A DNA stretch of 64,000 nt from an uncultured Clostridia bacterium. Its GTDB lineage: Bacteria > Bacillota > Clostridia > TANB77 > CAG-508. The notes beneath the pieces are model-generated. The model saw only the letters and a list, made by a program, of their open reading frames with translations. It had not been told where the DNA came from and searched no databases. The translations under genes and the position numbers were made by a program. This document shows, one piece after another, positions 51,173 through 62,108 of the stretch. How positions within the stretch are numbered: the stretch's first letter is position 1; the number at the start of each line of letters is the position of its first letter. The stretch is taken from assembly GCA_934130975.1 (NCBI GenBank), contig CAKOYU010000004.1, forward strand, positions 1-64,000. Direction: 5' to 3'.

Positions 51173-51845
51173 TACAAAATCTATGTTTTCCAATAGTTAC
51201 AGTAAGAGGTCTCGACCAAATCCATTTATTAGTTGCTGTACTTGGATTAAAATAATATATTGCTCCATATGATGGGTCCCATCCATTTAAGGCGTCTTGT
51301 GCTGCTTTTTTTGATGTACTATCTGGATTCAAATTTATTTGTCCGTCTGATACTGCATCAAAAGCTCCACTTTGATATATTACTCCTGCAATCGTATTAG
51401 GAAATTTACTACTTTTTACTCTATTTAATATTACAGCACCTACTGCAACTTGTCCCGTGTATGGCTCTCCTCTAGCTTCTCCATATATTGCTCTTGCTAA
51501 TAGATTAACATTTGAAGAATTATTGCTTGAAGACCCACTAGATGATGAACTAGTCATTATTCCCATTGCATTTAATGTTTTTGTTCCCGCAATTCCATCT
51601 ACAGTTAATCCATTTTTCTGTTGAAATTTTTTTACTGCTGATACTGTTTGACTTCCATATATTCCATCAACACTTCCTGTATAATATCCCCATCTTTTTA
51701 ATTTGTCTTGAATTGTTCTTACTTCGCTTCCTCTTGATCCATATTTTGATAATGCTAGTACTTCTGTATTTTTCATTGCTAATACAGCTATAAATGAAAT
51801 CACCAATAACATTACTGCTATAAATCCTATTATTTTCTTTTTCAT
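51168..51845 (-). CDS. sleB: Spore cortex-lytic enzyme SleB
   Basis: A 225-residue exported lytic transglycosylase that degrades the spore cortex on germination. A signal peptide covers residues ~1-32. A peptidoglycan-binding domain (~35-97) has YGSRGSEVRTIQDKLKRWGY and VDGIYGSQTVSAVKKFQ. The hydrolase domain (~110-225) has LLARAIYGEARGEPYTGQ with the catalytic Glu, VILNRVKSSKFPNT and the C-terminal IGKHRFCK. Domain order and length match SleB. No ypeB follows. Confidence 0.93.
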   Translation of the reverse strand: MKKKIIGFIAVMLLVISFIAVLAMKNTEVLALSKYGSRGSEVRTIQDKLKRWGYYTGSVDGIYGSQTVSAVKKFQQKNGLTVDGIAGTKTLNAMGIMTSSSSSGSSSNNSSNVNLLARAIYGEARGEPYTGQVAVGAVILNRVKSSKFPNTIAGVIYQSGAFDAVSDGQINLNPDSTSKKAAQDALNGWDPSYGAIYYFNPSTATNKWIWSRPLTVTIGKHRFCK

Positions 51846-51856
51846 TTAATCACCCT

Positions 51857-51885
51857 TTGTATAAAATTTCTATTATTTTATACAA
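51857..51885. promoter_or_regulatory. Inverted repeat upstream of sleB
   Basis: TTGTATAAAA (51857-51866) and TTTTATACAA (51876-51885) are perfect 10-nt arms, 12 nt before the sleB ATG. It could be an operator or an mRNA hairpin that covers the start region. Confidence 0.4.
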
Positions 51886-51919
51886 ATTGGAATTTTTTAT
51901 ACAAGAACCATTAAATAAT

Positions 51920-52357
51920 TTATAATTTATTTATTGCTTCGCGTGCCATTTCATCACATCTATTATTGAATTCATTATCTGCATGTCCTTTAACCTTTAT
52001 GAACTCAACTTTGTGTTTTTGAGTTAAAGCATATAACTCTTGCCAAAGTTCTTTATTTTTAACAGCAGAACCATTAGCAGTTTTCCATCCATTTTTCATC
52101 CAATTATATATCCATCCTTGTTTAAAAGCATTTACAGTATATGCACTATCACTATAAACCTGAACATCACTTTCAACTCTTAGGCATTTTAGTGCTTCTA
52201 CAACAGCTGTAATCTCCATTATATTATTTGTTGTTTGTTTCATTCCTCCAGAAATTTCTTTTTTTGCATCTTTATACATCAATATTGCTCCCCATCCTCC
52301 AGGACCTGGGTTTCCAGAACATGCTCCGTCTGTATATATTATAATTTTTTCTGACAT
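51920..52357 (-). CDS. rnhA: Ribonuclease HI
   Basis: A 145-residue RNase H that removes RNA from RNA-DNA hybrids. It has IIIYTDGACSGNPGPGGWG (first Asp), IMEITAVVEAL (Glu), VQVYSDSAYT (Asp), KVKGHADNEFNN and CDEMAREA (last Asp): the full DEDD set plus the conserved His. The length is standard. Confidence 0.96.
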   Translation of the reverse strand: MSEKIIIYTDGACSGNPGPGGWGAILMYKDAKKEISGGMKQTTNNIMEITAVVEALKCLRVESDVQVYSDSAYTVNAFKQGWIYNWMKNGWKTANGSAVKNKELWQELYALTQKHKVEFIKVKGHADNEFNNRCDEMAREAINKL

Positions 52358-52464
52358 TATATTTCCTCCATCTTTTTTATAAATTGCCTCTTGTTTTTTT
52401 ACATATTTGTGATAAAATTATACCAATAATTCGAGAAATTTTCAATATATTTTAGGAGGTTTTA

Positions 52465-53706
52465 ATGAGCAACGTTTTAGGGATTGTAGCAGAATACAAT
52501 CCATTCCATAATGGTCATCTGCACCATTTAATTGAATCCCAAAAATTAACTGACTCTGATTATACAATAGCTGTAATGTCTGGAAGTTTCACTCAAAGAG
52601 GTGATGTTTCTATTATTGATAAATGGTCAAGAACTCAAATGGCTATTGAAAATGGTGTTGATTTAGTTATCGAACTTCCTACAATTTATGCAATTTCAAG
52701 TGCTGAAAATTTTGCTTCTGGAGCTATTAAAATTTTAGATTCTCTTGGAATAGTTGATTATCTATCTTTTGGGAGTGAATGTAATGATATCTCTATTTTA
52801 AGTGATGTTACAGATGTATTAACTAATGAACCATCAGAATATAAATCCTTATTATCTCACGAATTGTCCAGAGGTGTATCATTTCCTAAAGCTCGTGAAA
52901 GAGCTTTAATGATGTATTTAAATGATATTCGTAGATTTAACAATGTACTGTCTTCACCTAATAATATTTTAGGAATAGAATATTTAAAAGCTTTAGATAG
53001 ACAAAATAGCAAAATCCATCCTATTACCATAAAACGAGAAGGTTCTGCCTATAATGATGATTCAATTCCTTTGGATTCTGGATTTGCAAGTGCTACATCT
53101 ATTCGCAACCTTTGTCAGTCTCATGATATTAGTATCTTACAAAATTTTATGCCAGAAAACTCATTTAATATTTTACAAGATTGCTTAGAAAATGGACATC
53201 TTGTTAAAAATATTTCAGAATTTGATAAACTTATAATTTTTACTTTAAGACAAATGTCAACTGACGAAATTGCTAATCTTCCAGATGTTTCTGAAGGACT
53301 TGAATTTGCTATCAAATCAGCTGTTAATCAATGTAATACTACTGCTGAATTATTATCTATTATTAATACTAAAAGATATACTCAAACTAGATTAAAACGC
53401 ATTTTTTTATATGCCCTTCTCGGTATTACCAAAAAAGATATGCAAATTTCAAAAACTACAAAACCTTATATTAGAATTTTAGGCTTTAATAATAAAGGTC
53501 GTGAATTAATTAGCGAAATTTCTAAGCAAAATAGAAAATTAACTATTATTTCTTCTGTAAAGAAATTTATGGATGGTAACTCTAATAAAAATTTAAAGCT
53601 TATGCTTGAAAAAGATATTTGGGCTACTAATGTTTATACTTTGGACTATGAATATGATTCTATTGGAAATTTAGATTATACTCACAATTTAGTAATTAAA
53701 AAATAA
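52465..53706 (+). CDS. tmcAL: tRNA(Met) cytidine acetate ligase TmcAL
   Basis: A 413-residue nucleotidyltransferase-like protein that forms N4-acetylcytidine in the elongator tRNA(Met) anticodon using acetate and ATP. The N-terminus GIVAEYNPFHNGHLHHL holds the HxGH nucleotide-binding motif, and MSGSFTQRGDVSIIDKWSR and SAENFASGAI are family hallmarks. AGGAGG lies 8 nt upstream of the ATG. It is monocistronic. Confidence 0.95.
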   Translation: MSNVLGIVAEYNPFHNGHLHHLIESQKLTDSDYTIAVMSGSFTQRGDVSIIDKWSRTQMAIENGVDLVIELPTIYAISSAENFASGAIKILDSLGIVDYLSFGSECNDISILSDVTDVLTNEPSEYKSLLSHELSRGVSFPKARERALMMYLNDIRRFNNVLSSPNNILGIEYLKALDRQNSKIHPITIKREGSAYNDDSIPLDSGFASATSIRNLCQSHDISILQNFMPENSFNILQDCLENGHLVKNISEFDKLIIFTLRQMSTDEIANLPDVSEGLEFAIKSAVNQCNTTAELLSIINTKRYTQTRLKRIFLYALLGITKKDMQISKTTKPYIRILGFNNKGRELISEISKQNRKLTIISSVKKFMDGNSNKNLKLMLEKDIWATNVYTLDYEYDSIGNLDYTHNLVIKK

Positions 53707-53726
53707 TAATGGAACTATATAACTAC

Positions 53727-53760
53727 AAAAAGAGAATTTCTTTCGAAATTCTCTTTTAAT
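53727..53760. terminator. Bidirectional terminator
   Basis: AAAAGAGAATTT and AAATTCTCTTTT around CTTTCG, between tmcAL and the convergent giant surface-protein gene. Confidence 0.8.
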
Positions 53761-53762
53761 TA

Positions 53763-56700
53763 TTAATTGACCCAGTATGTTACAGCAACATCTGTACTTC
53801 TTTCAACTTTAGTTAAGTCAATATAGTATCCTTTTGAATCTTTCTTTAAGTAACCTGCGCTCTGTGCGGTACTTATTGAACTATAAGTTTTACCTCCGAT
53901 TTTTAATTCAAATTCTTTACTTGTATTAATGTTTCCAAGTTCAACTCTTCTTGCTTTAGATTCTTCTACTGTTATTGCTCTATTTTCTTCATTCTCTGAT
54001 GAAGAATCTATAGATGTATTTAAGAAATCTGTTAAGTCACTTTCTGTTATTTCTCCTGTTTTACTTCCATCTGCATAACTATATGCACCTGGTGCTGTTC
54101 CATTGTTTGTAATTAAATTATATAATGCTCTTTGCTGACTATTATTGTTGTTGCATGCATTTACTTTGTCTGCAGTTGGATCTAACATTGCTACTGCTTC
54201 ATTTCCGTCTAATCCAATTCCTATTGTAAATACTTTAGCTGTTTTATCAGTGTTTTTATAATATTTGTTTGTTATTTGTTTTTTACAATATTTAGCAGTT
54301 CTTAATGTCCAATAATAGTAATTTTCGTCTGTTTCCTTTGTATATCCATGTCCATTAACCTTTCCAGTTGCAGTTTCACTAGCATAATAATATGTTGGTT
54401 CCCCATCTGTAACTAAGATTAATAATGGTGTACGAGTTATAGTCTTTGTTGTTCCGTCTTTTAAAGTAACTGTTGCTGTTGTTGTATTCTGATTACTTGT
54501 AAGCATTTCTGCACCTAATTTTATACCTGATTGTGTATTAGTTCCTCCTGTTACTTGTCTTGATGATTTATTTCCAACATTAGATTTTATTGTCTGGCTA
54601 CTTCCATTCCACCAATCACCTGCTGAATATTCTCTTGTTAAATAATTTATACCTTGAGCATAATTTCCTAATGGTATAATTGTTGATGCATCTCCACTAA
54701 ATCCAACTACCCCTACTCTACTGTCTTTATTTTTGCTCATTATAGTTTTTATAGAACTATTTACAGCATTTACCATAGCTTTAGCTCTACTGTCTTCTAC
54801 TGCCGTTTCATTTTTTCCTTCTAAAGTATATGTCATACTTCCAGAAGTATCTAATACAAATACTACATCCATTGGTGTTGAAACTGTATCTGTTGAAGAT
54901 GTAATGCTTTTTACTGTTATGCTTCCTCTTTGGCCAATTTCAATATCTTCTAATTTTATTGTTGAGTCTGAGCTTACTTTATCTGTAAAAGCTGTATTAG
55001 TAATTTCTGTTAATGATGAAATCTTTCTGATTACACCATCTATGTGATATCCATCAGATTCATTCTTTATTACATACCATACTACAACTTCATCATCAGC
55101 TAATGTTGTTCCATTTGTTTTTAATGCATCGACTAATTGAGTTCTTGTTATTCCTTTTGCAACCATGTCTGTTATTATATTATTATTTTTTATCAAATAA
55201 TATAGATCATCATTCTTTAAGTTTGCATTAGTATCATAGTGTAAATCTGAGCTATTTAAGTAAACTGTTCCTAGTTCTCCTGTATATAGTGATGCATCAT
55301 ATCCAGTTCCACTACCTTCATATGGTACTTTTCCATCTTTTCTTACAAATAGTTTTGCAGTATATGCTGTTGTTCCATCAATTGTCTTGTTGCATATATC
55401 TTTATATTCTGCTTCTGCTACAACTGTTGCTTTTATTATTAATTCTCTTGTTTCCCCTGCTGCTAAGCCTTTTACTTCCCATGTTACTACTGATTGTTCT
55501 TTATCATTTTTAGTAACTGTCCAATTGTCTCCTTTGTCAGTTGTTCCACTTTCTCCAGTTTTTCCATCAACTGTATTTAATGTTAATCTTAATGGAATTT
55601 CATCTGTTACTGTTTTTGAAATTGGCTCACTTCCAGCATTTGTTAATGTGATTTTATAATATACTGTTTCGTTTGCTGCAAATGTATCTTTATTTGTAGC
55701 TGGACTTCCAATGTTTCCATTTGCATCTGCTTTATATGCTGTTTTGTTTATTAATTCATTTGCTCTATTTGTTACAGTTAAACCTTCTTCTGATACCTTT
55801 TCATATCCTGTTGGCACTGTCTTTTCTGTTGCATTGTAACTAATTTCATTTCCATTTACATCATATTTAGGTAAATTAGTTGTAATTGTCCATATATCTG
55901 TTGAATTCTCTTTTACATTTTCATCATTTTCTGATGTTAATGTATAATTCTTTCCATCTACAGTAAATTCTACACTTGATGGTCTTGTTCTATATTTATT
56001 ACTACTATCATCCCAAATTTTTGTTAATACTACTGTTTTAGTATCTGGCAAATTACTTGGGTCAAACTTATTTGTTATTATTTTAGTTTCTTGATTAATA
56101 TTTGCTTTATAGTAGTTATCAAGTTTTACTTGTTCTTCTTCATTTACTGCTTTTTCAGCTACAGTGTAATTTATTAATTTTCCTGCTTCATATTTTGGTA
56201 ATCCTTTAAATGTCCATTTCCAATTTCCTGCAATATCTTTAGATTCAACAGCTTTTTCTCCAACCGTTTTTTCTGCAACTACTTTATCTCCGTTTTTAAC
56301 TTGTAATATTATACTACTTATTAAATATTCATTTCTTGCAGCATCATTATCAATATTTTCCCATTTCTTGCTTACTGGTATATCTAATGTTTCAGGTGTA
56401 TGAGTATTTTTTATTACAACTCCTTGTTCTATTGAACCTGTTATTGAATATTTATATCCTTTTACTTCATTTTCTCTAAATGTATACTGAATTTCTTTTC
56501 CACTTTTATATTTTGGTAAGTCTGAGATAGTTGTATTCCATCCATTTGCCTCACTTAGAGTTATTGTATTTCCTTCTACAATTGTATTATCTGCATATAA
56601 ATCTATAACTACATTTTCTGGTCTTATTCCATCTTGATTATTGTTATCATCCCACTCTTTAGTAACATTTATTGATACTTTTTCAGGTGTATAACTATTT

Positions 56701-59700
56701 GTTATGTCGTATTCATATCCGCTTTCTGCCTTTTTAGTTATATTAGATTTATATCCATTTTCTATATTATCTTCTTCTACTGTATATTCAATATCTTTTC
56801 CGCCTGCTTTTTTTGGTAAGTTTTTGAACGTGTGTGTCCATTCGTTTTTGTTATTTAATTCTATTGTTTGTATAAATTTATTATTTCCTTTTAATGTTAT
56901 AGTTACTTCTGTTGGTCTTTTTCCATCTTGATTATTAGCATCATCCCAAATTTTGTTTACTTTTACACTTGTGATTTCTGGCTTATGCGTATTTGTTATT
57001 AAATATCCATTTTTAGCATTTCCTGTAATTTCAGTTGCATATCCATCTACAGAATCCTCTTTTATTGTGTACTTAATGTTTTTACCATTAGCTTTTTTAT
57101 CTAGCTCCTCAAATGTTCCAGCCCATTGATTTGAAGCATCTAATATCTTAGTAGCAACTTCTGTTCCATTTGCTTCTAATCTTACTATTATTGATGATGG
57201 TCTGATTCCATCTTGATTACCCCCATCATTCCATGCCTTGCTTACTCTTACACTTGTTTTTTCTACTTCATGTGTATTTGTTATTTTATATCCATTTGCT
57301 ACATCTCCAGAAACTACTGAATCATAGTTTTTAACATTTATCTCTTGAATTGTGTATTTAATCTCTTTTCCGTTTGCATTTTTTGGTTTGTTTGCAAATA
57401 CTCCATTCCAATTATTTTCTGCATTTAATTCCATACCATCTACAATTTGATTATTCGCTTTTAATACAACATCAACTTTAGTTGGTCTTTTTCCATCTTG
57501 ATCATCTTTATCTTCCCATACTTTACTAACTGGTATATTAATAACTTCTGGTGTATGTGTATTTTGAATTGTTGTTCCTTCTATATGTTTAGTATATCCA
57601 GTAATATCTTCAACTTCATCTATTGTATAAGTAATATGTTCACCATCTTTATTTACTGGTAAATTTGTAAATTGATGTTGCCAATTATTAGCTTCATTTA
57701 ATTCTACTGTTTCTTTTACTATTCCGTCTGCAATTAATTTTGCATGTATTGATGTTGGTCTAATTCCATCTTGGTTATTAGCATCATCCCATGATTTTCT
57801 AATTGTTATTGATGTTACATCAGTTGTATGTTTATTTGTTACTATAAATTTATTTGAATTTTGAATGTCTATACTTGAGACTTCATAACCTTTTGGCACA
57901 TTATTCTCAACAACTGAATATCTTATATCTTTTCCATTTGCTTTTTTATCCAAACCATCAAATTTTGCTGACCAATTATTTTTTTCATTTAATATAACTG
58001 ATTTTTTATCTAAAACAACATCATTTGCTACTAAATTTATCACTACATTTTCTGGTCTAATTCCATCTCTATTACCATCATCTTCCCAAGCTTTGCTTAC
58101 TTCTATGCTTGTTTTTTCTACTTCATGCGTGTTTACTATTATATATTCCTGTTTTGCATTTCCAATTATACTTGTTGTATATCCTTTTACAGCATCTTCT
58201 ACTACTGTATAATTGATTTTTTGACCTTTGGCTTTTTTAGGTAATTCTTCAAAAGTTCCACTCCACTGATTTGTATCATTTAATGTTAATACTTTATCAG
58301 CAACTTCTGTTCCATTTGCTTTTAACCTTACTGTTATAGAATCAGGCCTTATTCCATCTTGATTGCTAACATCTTCCCAAACTTTTTGCACTTTTACACT
58401 TGTAACTTCTGGAGTATGTGAATTTTTTATTACATATCCATTTTTTGCGTCTCCTGAAATAACTGGTGTATATCCTGGAACATCTTCTTCCTCTTCAACA
58501 GTATATTGAATTTCTTTACCATTTTTATTTTTATCTAATCCTGTAAATTCTGCATTCCATTTATTACTTTCATTTAAAGTAACTTTTTTTCCTGGTACAA
58601 TTTCTCCATCAGCTTTTAATCTAACATTTATCACCCTTGGTCTAATTCCATCTTGGTTATTTGCATCATTCCATGCCTTGCTTACTTTTATGTTCTTTTT
58701 TTCTACTTGATGTGTATTTGTTATTTTATAACCATTTTCTATATTTCCTGAAATAGCTGAAGTATATCCTGAAACATTTATTTCTTCAATAGTATAATCA
58801 ATGTCCTCTCCCTTAGCTTTTTTATCTAAATCTTTAAAGGTATATGTCCAGTTGTTTGCTTCTGATAAAGTTTCTCTAGCAACTTCTATTGTACCATTCA
58901 TTAATTTTACAATTATTGAAGTTGGTCTGATTCCATCTTGGTTATTTGAATCTTTCCATTTTTTTACTACTGCTACATTGGTTTTCTCAACAATATGTCT
59001 ATTAGTTATTATATATCCACTTTCTGCTGTTCCCGTTATTGATTCTATTGTATAATCAGGTACATCATCTTCTGCAACTGTATATACAATTTCACCACTT
59101 CCATCAGCTTTATATTTTGGTAGTCTTGTAAAAGTATACTCTGTTCCTGAAATTGTTGCTGTATCAACTTTTTTATCATCAGCCCATAAACTAATTGTTA
59201 TTTTTTCAGGTCTTATTCCGTCTTGGTTTTCATTATCATTCCATACCTTCTTTACAGATACTGATGTATCTGGATTTACTGGAACTTCTTCATGGCTTTC
59301 TTCTGTTGGTCCATCTGGCACTGTTGCTTTGGCCACATTCTTAATAGGATTTGCATCAACTGTATCTTCTTTTGTAACTGTATAATATGTGAAAATAGTT
59401 GTTGTATTTTCTCCACTTACAGCAGATAAACTTGGTATTACTGCTATTGTTGATACTCCAGTACTTAGATCAACTGTTTTTTCTTTACCATTAACTGTTA
59501 CTTTTAAAGAATCTGTTACTGTAATATTTTCTAATGTTGTATTTCCTGTATTTGTGATTATTATTGTATATTCTACAATATCTCCAGGTCTTACTTTAAC
59601 ATTTTGTGCATCTACAAATTCTGCACTATCTTTTACTTTTATTTTAGTTGCTGTTTTACTAATTGTTAATGATTTTACTTCATCTACTGGAACATCTTTT

Positions 59701-61472
59701 TCATCTTTGTCAGTTACAGTTTCTGGTGTTTTATCAGGATCTGTTGGAATTGTTTCTCCTGTTGCTACTGCTTCATTATGAATTAATTTTTCTACATTTC
59801 CTTGAACATCCTTTTCATAATTTACTATATATCTAACTGTTATTTCTGCTTTATCAGCTTCTTTCTTATCTGTTCCTGCTTTTAAATCTCCAATAATTAA
59901 TTTTCCATCATTATTTTTAGCTATTGTCTTTATCTCTCCATTTATAGTTAAAGCTTCTATAGTTACATATTCAAGTTTTTCTTCAAGTATCACATTAGTT
60001 AAATCTACACTACCTGTATTGGTTACTGTTATTTTATATTCTATTGCGTCACCTGCTTGAACTTTTTTATCCTTTCCTATACTTTCTTTGTCTCTTTTGA
60101 TATCAGCAACTTCTTTTAAAACTTTTATATCTGCCGTATCTATTTTATCTGGATTTGTAGGTTCTCCCCCTACTGTTGCTATATTTTTGATTTTTCCACT
60201 TATGTCTTTTACTTCTACAATAAATGTTCTTTCAATTGTACTATTGGCCTCTAGTTCTAAATTCCATGAAATTTGTTTTCTATTATCTGTAACTGTTGTT
60301 ATTTTTCCACCATCCGTTACAGAATCTTCTACTAATTCTGTTCCTACTGGTACTGTATCTTCTATTGTTGTTTTTCCTGAGATATCTCCTGTATTTGTAG
60401 CTGTTATAGTATATTTTATTTTGTCTCCTAATTTGGCTACTTCTAGGCCTTCTTTTACTTCAACATTGTCTCTTTCTACTATTTTGCTTGATTTTTTAGC
60501 GTTTATAATTGATGTTTTTTCTTCATTACTTTCTTTACCATTGACTATTGCCGCATTTGATATTGTACCTGTTGCATTTTCATTAACTTTTACCGTAAAT
60601 TTAACTTCTATTGATTCTTTTGCTGGTACAGTTACAATCCATTTTAAGCCTATAACTGTATCATTTTCTAATATTGTTGTTCCTGAATTTTGAGCATCAT
60701 CAATAGAAACAAAAGTTGTTTGTTCTGGAATTTTATCTGTTATTTCTATATTTTTTAACTCTTGTTCTCCATTATTTGTAACTTTTATTGTATATGTAAT
60801 ATTTTTATTGGCATATACTAATTTATCTTCACCTACACCAGTTGTAGCTGTTTTTTCTACTGTAAAATCTGGTGTTTGTGGTATTATTTTATCTGCTACT
60901 GCAGAATTTACAGCAATAACGCTTGATGGTGTCCACCAATCCCAGAAATCTCTTGATACAAGTCTTTCTTGTTCTTCTACTCTTGTTATTGTTGTTTCTC
61001 CAACTTGATTTACATCTGTATTTGTTGTTACATTTTCTGCATTATTATTGGCTGCTGGGTTATTTATAGCATTTACGTTATTATTTGTTGTTGCTGTATT
61101 ATCTGCAACATTTCCATTATTGTTTGCTGCTGTGTTATCTGCAGCATTTCCATTATTATTTGTTGTTGTTGTGTCATCTGCAACATTTTCATTATTGTTT
61201 GTTGTTTCTGCATTGTCTGCAACATTTTGATTATTATCTTCAGTTGTTTTATTTTCTTCTGCCTTATTCTCATCAGATTCTTGAACATCATTAGCTTTAT
61301 TCTCTTCTGCTGTTTGTGTTTCACTAGATGATTGATTTCCATCAACAGCCTCTGTACTACCTTTATCAGCTAAGAATATTCCTACTGATAAACCAGCTAT
61401 AAACAACAAAACTATAACAGTTACTATCGCTATAATAGTTTTTTTGCTTACGGTATTTGATTTATCCGCCAT
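53763..61472 (-). CDS. Giant Cna-B repeat surface protein with C-terminal vWA domain
   Basis: A 2569-residue protein. Residues ~10-32 form an N-terminal TM, followed by an N/T/E-rich linker to ~160. Four DUF11-type repeats cover ~170-735 (TYTIKVTNNGEQELKNIEITD and similar), then 12 Cna-B domains at ~735-1905, most starting V.K.W.D..NQDGIRP and able to form isopeptide bonds. A fifth DUF11-like unit lies at ~1910-2000. A vWA domain at ~2200-2480 has the MIDAS motif DTSGSM and VTDGEP. It ends ...VAVTYWVN without an LPxTG signal. It follows the sortase gene by 21 nt. A long stalk with an adhesive head is the likely shape; anchorage by the N-terminal TM is inferred. Confidence 0.92.
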   Translation of the reverse strand: MADKSNTVSKKTIIAIVTVIVLLFIAGLSVGIFLADKGSTEAVDGNQSSSETQTAEENKANDVQESDENKAEENKTTEDNNQNVADNAETTNNNENVADDTTTTNNNGNAADNTAANNNGNVADNTATTNNNVNAINNPAANNNAENVTTNTDVNQVGETTITRVEEQERLVSRDFWDWWTPSSVIAVNSAVADKIIPQTPDFTVEKTATTGVGEDKLVYANKNITYTIKVTNNGEQELKNIEITDKIPEQTTFVSIDDAQNSGTTILENDTVIGLKWIVTVPAKESIEVKFTVKVNENATGTISNAAIVNGKESNEEKTSIINAKKSSKIVERDNVEVKEGLEVAKLGDKIKYTITATNTGDISGKTTIEDTVPVGTELVEDSVTDGGKITTVTDNRKQISWNLELEANSTIERTFIVEVKDISGKIKNIATVGGEPTNPDKIDTADIKVLKEVADIKRDKESIGKDKKVQAGDAIEYKITVTNTGSVDLTNVILEEKLEYVTIEALTINGEIKTIAKNNDGKLIIGDLKAGTDKKEADKAEITVRYIVNYEKDVQGNVEKLIHNEAVATGETIPTDPDKTPETVTDKDEKDVPVDEVKSLTISKTATKIKVKDSAEFVDAQNVKVRPGDIVEYTIIITNTGNTTLENITVTDSLKVTVNGKEKTVDLSTGVSTIAVIPSLSAVSGENTTTIFTYYTVTKEDTVDANPIKNVAKATVPDGPTEESHEEVPVNPDTSVSVKKVWNDNENQDGIRPEKITISLWADDKKVDTATISGTEYTFTRLPKYKADGSGEIVYTVAEDDVPDYTIESITGTAESGYIITNRHIVEKTNVAVVKKWKDSNNQDGIRPTSIIVKLMNGTIEVARETLSEANNWTYTFKDLDKKAKGEDIDYTIEEINVSGYTSAISGNIENGYKITNTHQVEKKNIKVSKAWNDANNQDGIRPRVINVRLKADGEIVPGKKVTLNESNKWNAEFTGLDKNKNGKEIQYTVEEEEDVPGYTPVISGDAKNGYVIKNSHTPEVTSVKVQKVWEDVSNQDGIRPDSITVRLKANGTEVADKVLTLNDTNQWSGTFEELPKKAKGQKINYTVVEDAVKGYTTSIIGNAKQEYIIVNTHEVEKTSIEVSKAWEDDGNRDGIRPENVVINLVANDVVLDKKSVILNEKNNWSAKFDGLDKKANGKDIRYSVVENNVPKGYEVSSIDIQNSNKFIVTNKHTTDVTSITIRKSWDDANNQDGIRPTSIHAKLIADGIVKETVELNEANNWQHQFTNLPVNKDGEHITYTIDEVEDITGYTKHIEGTTIQNTHTPEVINIPVSKVWEDKDDQDGKRPTKVDVVLKANNQIVDGMELNAENNWNGVFANKPKNANGKEIKYTIQEINVKNYDSVVSGDVANGYKITNTHEVEKTSVRVSKAWNDGGNQDGIRPSSIIVRLEANGTEVATKILDASNQWAGTFEELDKKANGKNIKYTIKEDSVDGYATEITGNAKNGYLITNTHKPEITSVKVNKIWDDANNQDGKRPTEVTITLKGNNKFIQTIELNNKNEWTHTFKNLPKKAGGKDIEYTVEEDNIENGYKSNITKKAESGYEYDITNSYTPEKVSINVTKEWDDNNNQDGIRPENVVIDLYADNTIVEGNTITLSEANGWNTTISDLPKYKSGKEIQYTFRENEVKGYKYSITGSIEQGVVIKNTHTPETLDIPVSKKWENIDNDAARNEYLISSIILQVKNGDKVVAEKTVGEKAVESKDIAGNWKWTFKGLPKYEAGKLINYTVAEKAVNEEEQVKLDNYYKANINQETKIITNKFDPSNLPDTKTVVLTKIWDDSSNKYRTRPSSVEFTVDGKNYTLTSENDENVKENSTDIWTITTNLPKYDVNGNEISYNATEKTVPTGYEKVSEEGLTVTNRANELINKTAYKADANGNIGSPATNKDTFAANETVYYKITLTNAGSEPISKTVTDEIPLRLTLNTVDGKTGESGTTDKGDNWTVTKNDKEQSVVTWEVKGLAAGETRELIIKATVVAEAEYKDICNKTIDGTTAYTAKLFVRKDGKVPYEGSGTGYDASLYTGELGTVYLNSSDLHYDTNANLKNDDLYYLIKNNNIITDMVAKGITRTQLVDALKTNGTTLADDEVVVWYVIKNESDGYHIDGVIRKISSLTEITNTAFTDKVSSDSTIKLEDIEIGQRGSITVKSITSSTDTVSTPMDVVFVLDTSGSMTYTLEGKNETAVEDSRAKAMVNAVNSSIKTIMSKNKDSRVGVVGFSGDASTIIPLGNYAQGINYLTREYSAGDWWNGSSQTIKSNVGNKSSRQVTGGTNTQSGIKLGAEMLTSNQNTTTATVTLKDGTTKTITRTPLLILVTDGEPTYYYASETATGKVNGHGYTKETDENYYYWTLRTAKYCKKQITNKYYKNTDKTAKVFTIGIGLDGNEAVAMLDPTADKVNACNNNNSQQRALYNLITNNGTAPGAYSYADGSKTGEITESDLTDFLNTSIDSSSENEENRAITVEESKARRVELGNINTSKEFELKIGGKTYSSISTAQSAGYLKKDSKGYYIDLTKVERSTDVAVTYWVN

Positions 61473-61493
61473 TTTAATTCCCCCCTAAATTAA

Positions 61494-62108
61494 CTATATT
61501 TCTTGCGCTTTCAATATTAGTCTTTGTCTATTTCCATTTGTGCATGTAATTAATGTTACTTCTCTTACATGTTCATCTTTGGGTAATAAAATGTTTACAT
61601 CATTTGGTGTTGTTGTAAAAATGTCATAAATTGAATATTGAATTGTTTTTCCTGTTAGATCTGTTAATTCTACAATATCTCCTTTATTAAGATTTTTAGT
61701 TTTTCCAAACATTGTACCACTTTTATTATTATGACCCGCTATTGATAAATTTCCATAATCGTTTACTTTTTCGCCCCAATATTTTATTATAGAAACCTTC
61801 ATTGGTTCTTTTGCATTTTCTGGGTCTATATTACCAATTTCTAATATTGGATATTCAATGTTTATTTTAGGAATTTTAACTATTCCTATTACTTTATAGC
61901 CTTTATATTCTAATTGTTCTTGTGATTCTCCCGTATTTTCTGAAAAATCTATGTTACTAAAAGCTTCTATTGTTTCTTGGCTTTCTTTTTCGTTTTCATA
62001 TTCACATATGTATTTATGCACTATCATACCAGCTACCACAATTGCCACTATTAATAACATACTAAAAATCGCCTTATAAATTTTAAATTCTAGACTATTT
62101 TTCTTCAT
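61494..62108 (-). CDS. Sortase (class D-like)
   Basis: A 204-residue membrane transpeptidase that joins sorting-signal proteins to the wall or to each other. An N-terminal TM lies at about residues 10-30. Catalytic residues: His in IAGHNNKSG, Cys in LITCTNG and Arg in RQRLIL. The IVKIPKINIEYPIL opening fits class D/E-like enzymes rather than class A; the class is uncertain. Its start overlaps the end of the LPIT-protein gene by 14 nt, pointing to that protein as a substrate. Confidence 0.92.
   Translation of the reverse strand: MKKNSLEFKIYKAIFSMLLIVAIVVAGMIVHKYICEYENEKESQETIEAFSNIDFSENTGESQEQLEYKGYKVIGIVKIPKINIEYPILEIGNIDPENAKEPMKVSIIKYWGEKVNDYGNLSIAGHNNKSGTMFGKTKNLNKGDIVELTDLTGKTIQYSIYDIFTTTPNDVNILLPKDEHVREVTLITCTNGNRQRLILKAQEI

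Noticed and set aside
61073..61345. Alternative coding frames over the N/T-rich linker of the giant protein
   Set aside because: They are shadows of the AAT/ACA-rich low-complexity codons and lack ribosome-binding sites.
53763..61472. CRISPR-like or tandem DNA repeat array
   Set aside because: The periodicity is about 300 nt and comes from diverged protein-coding Cna-B domains, not short identical repeats with spacers.
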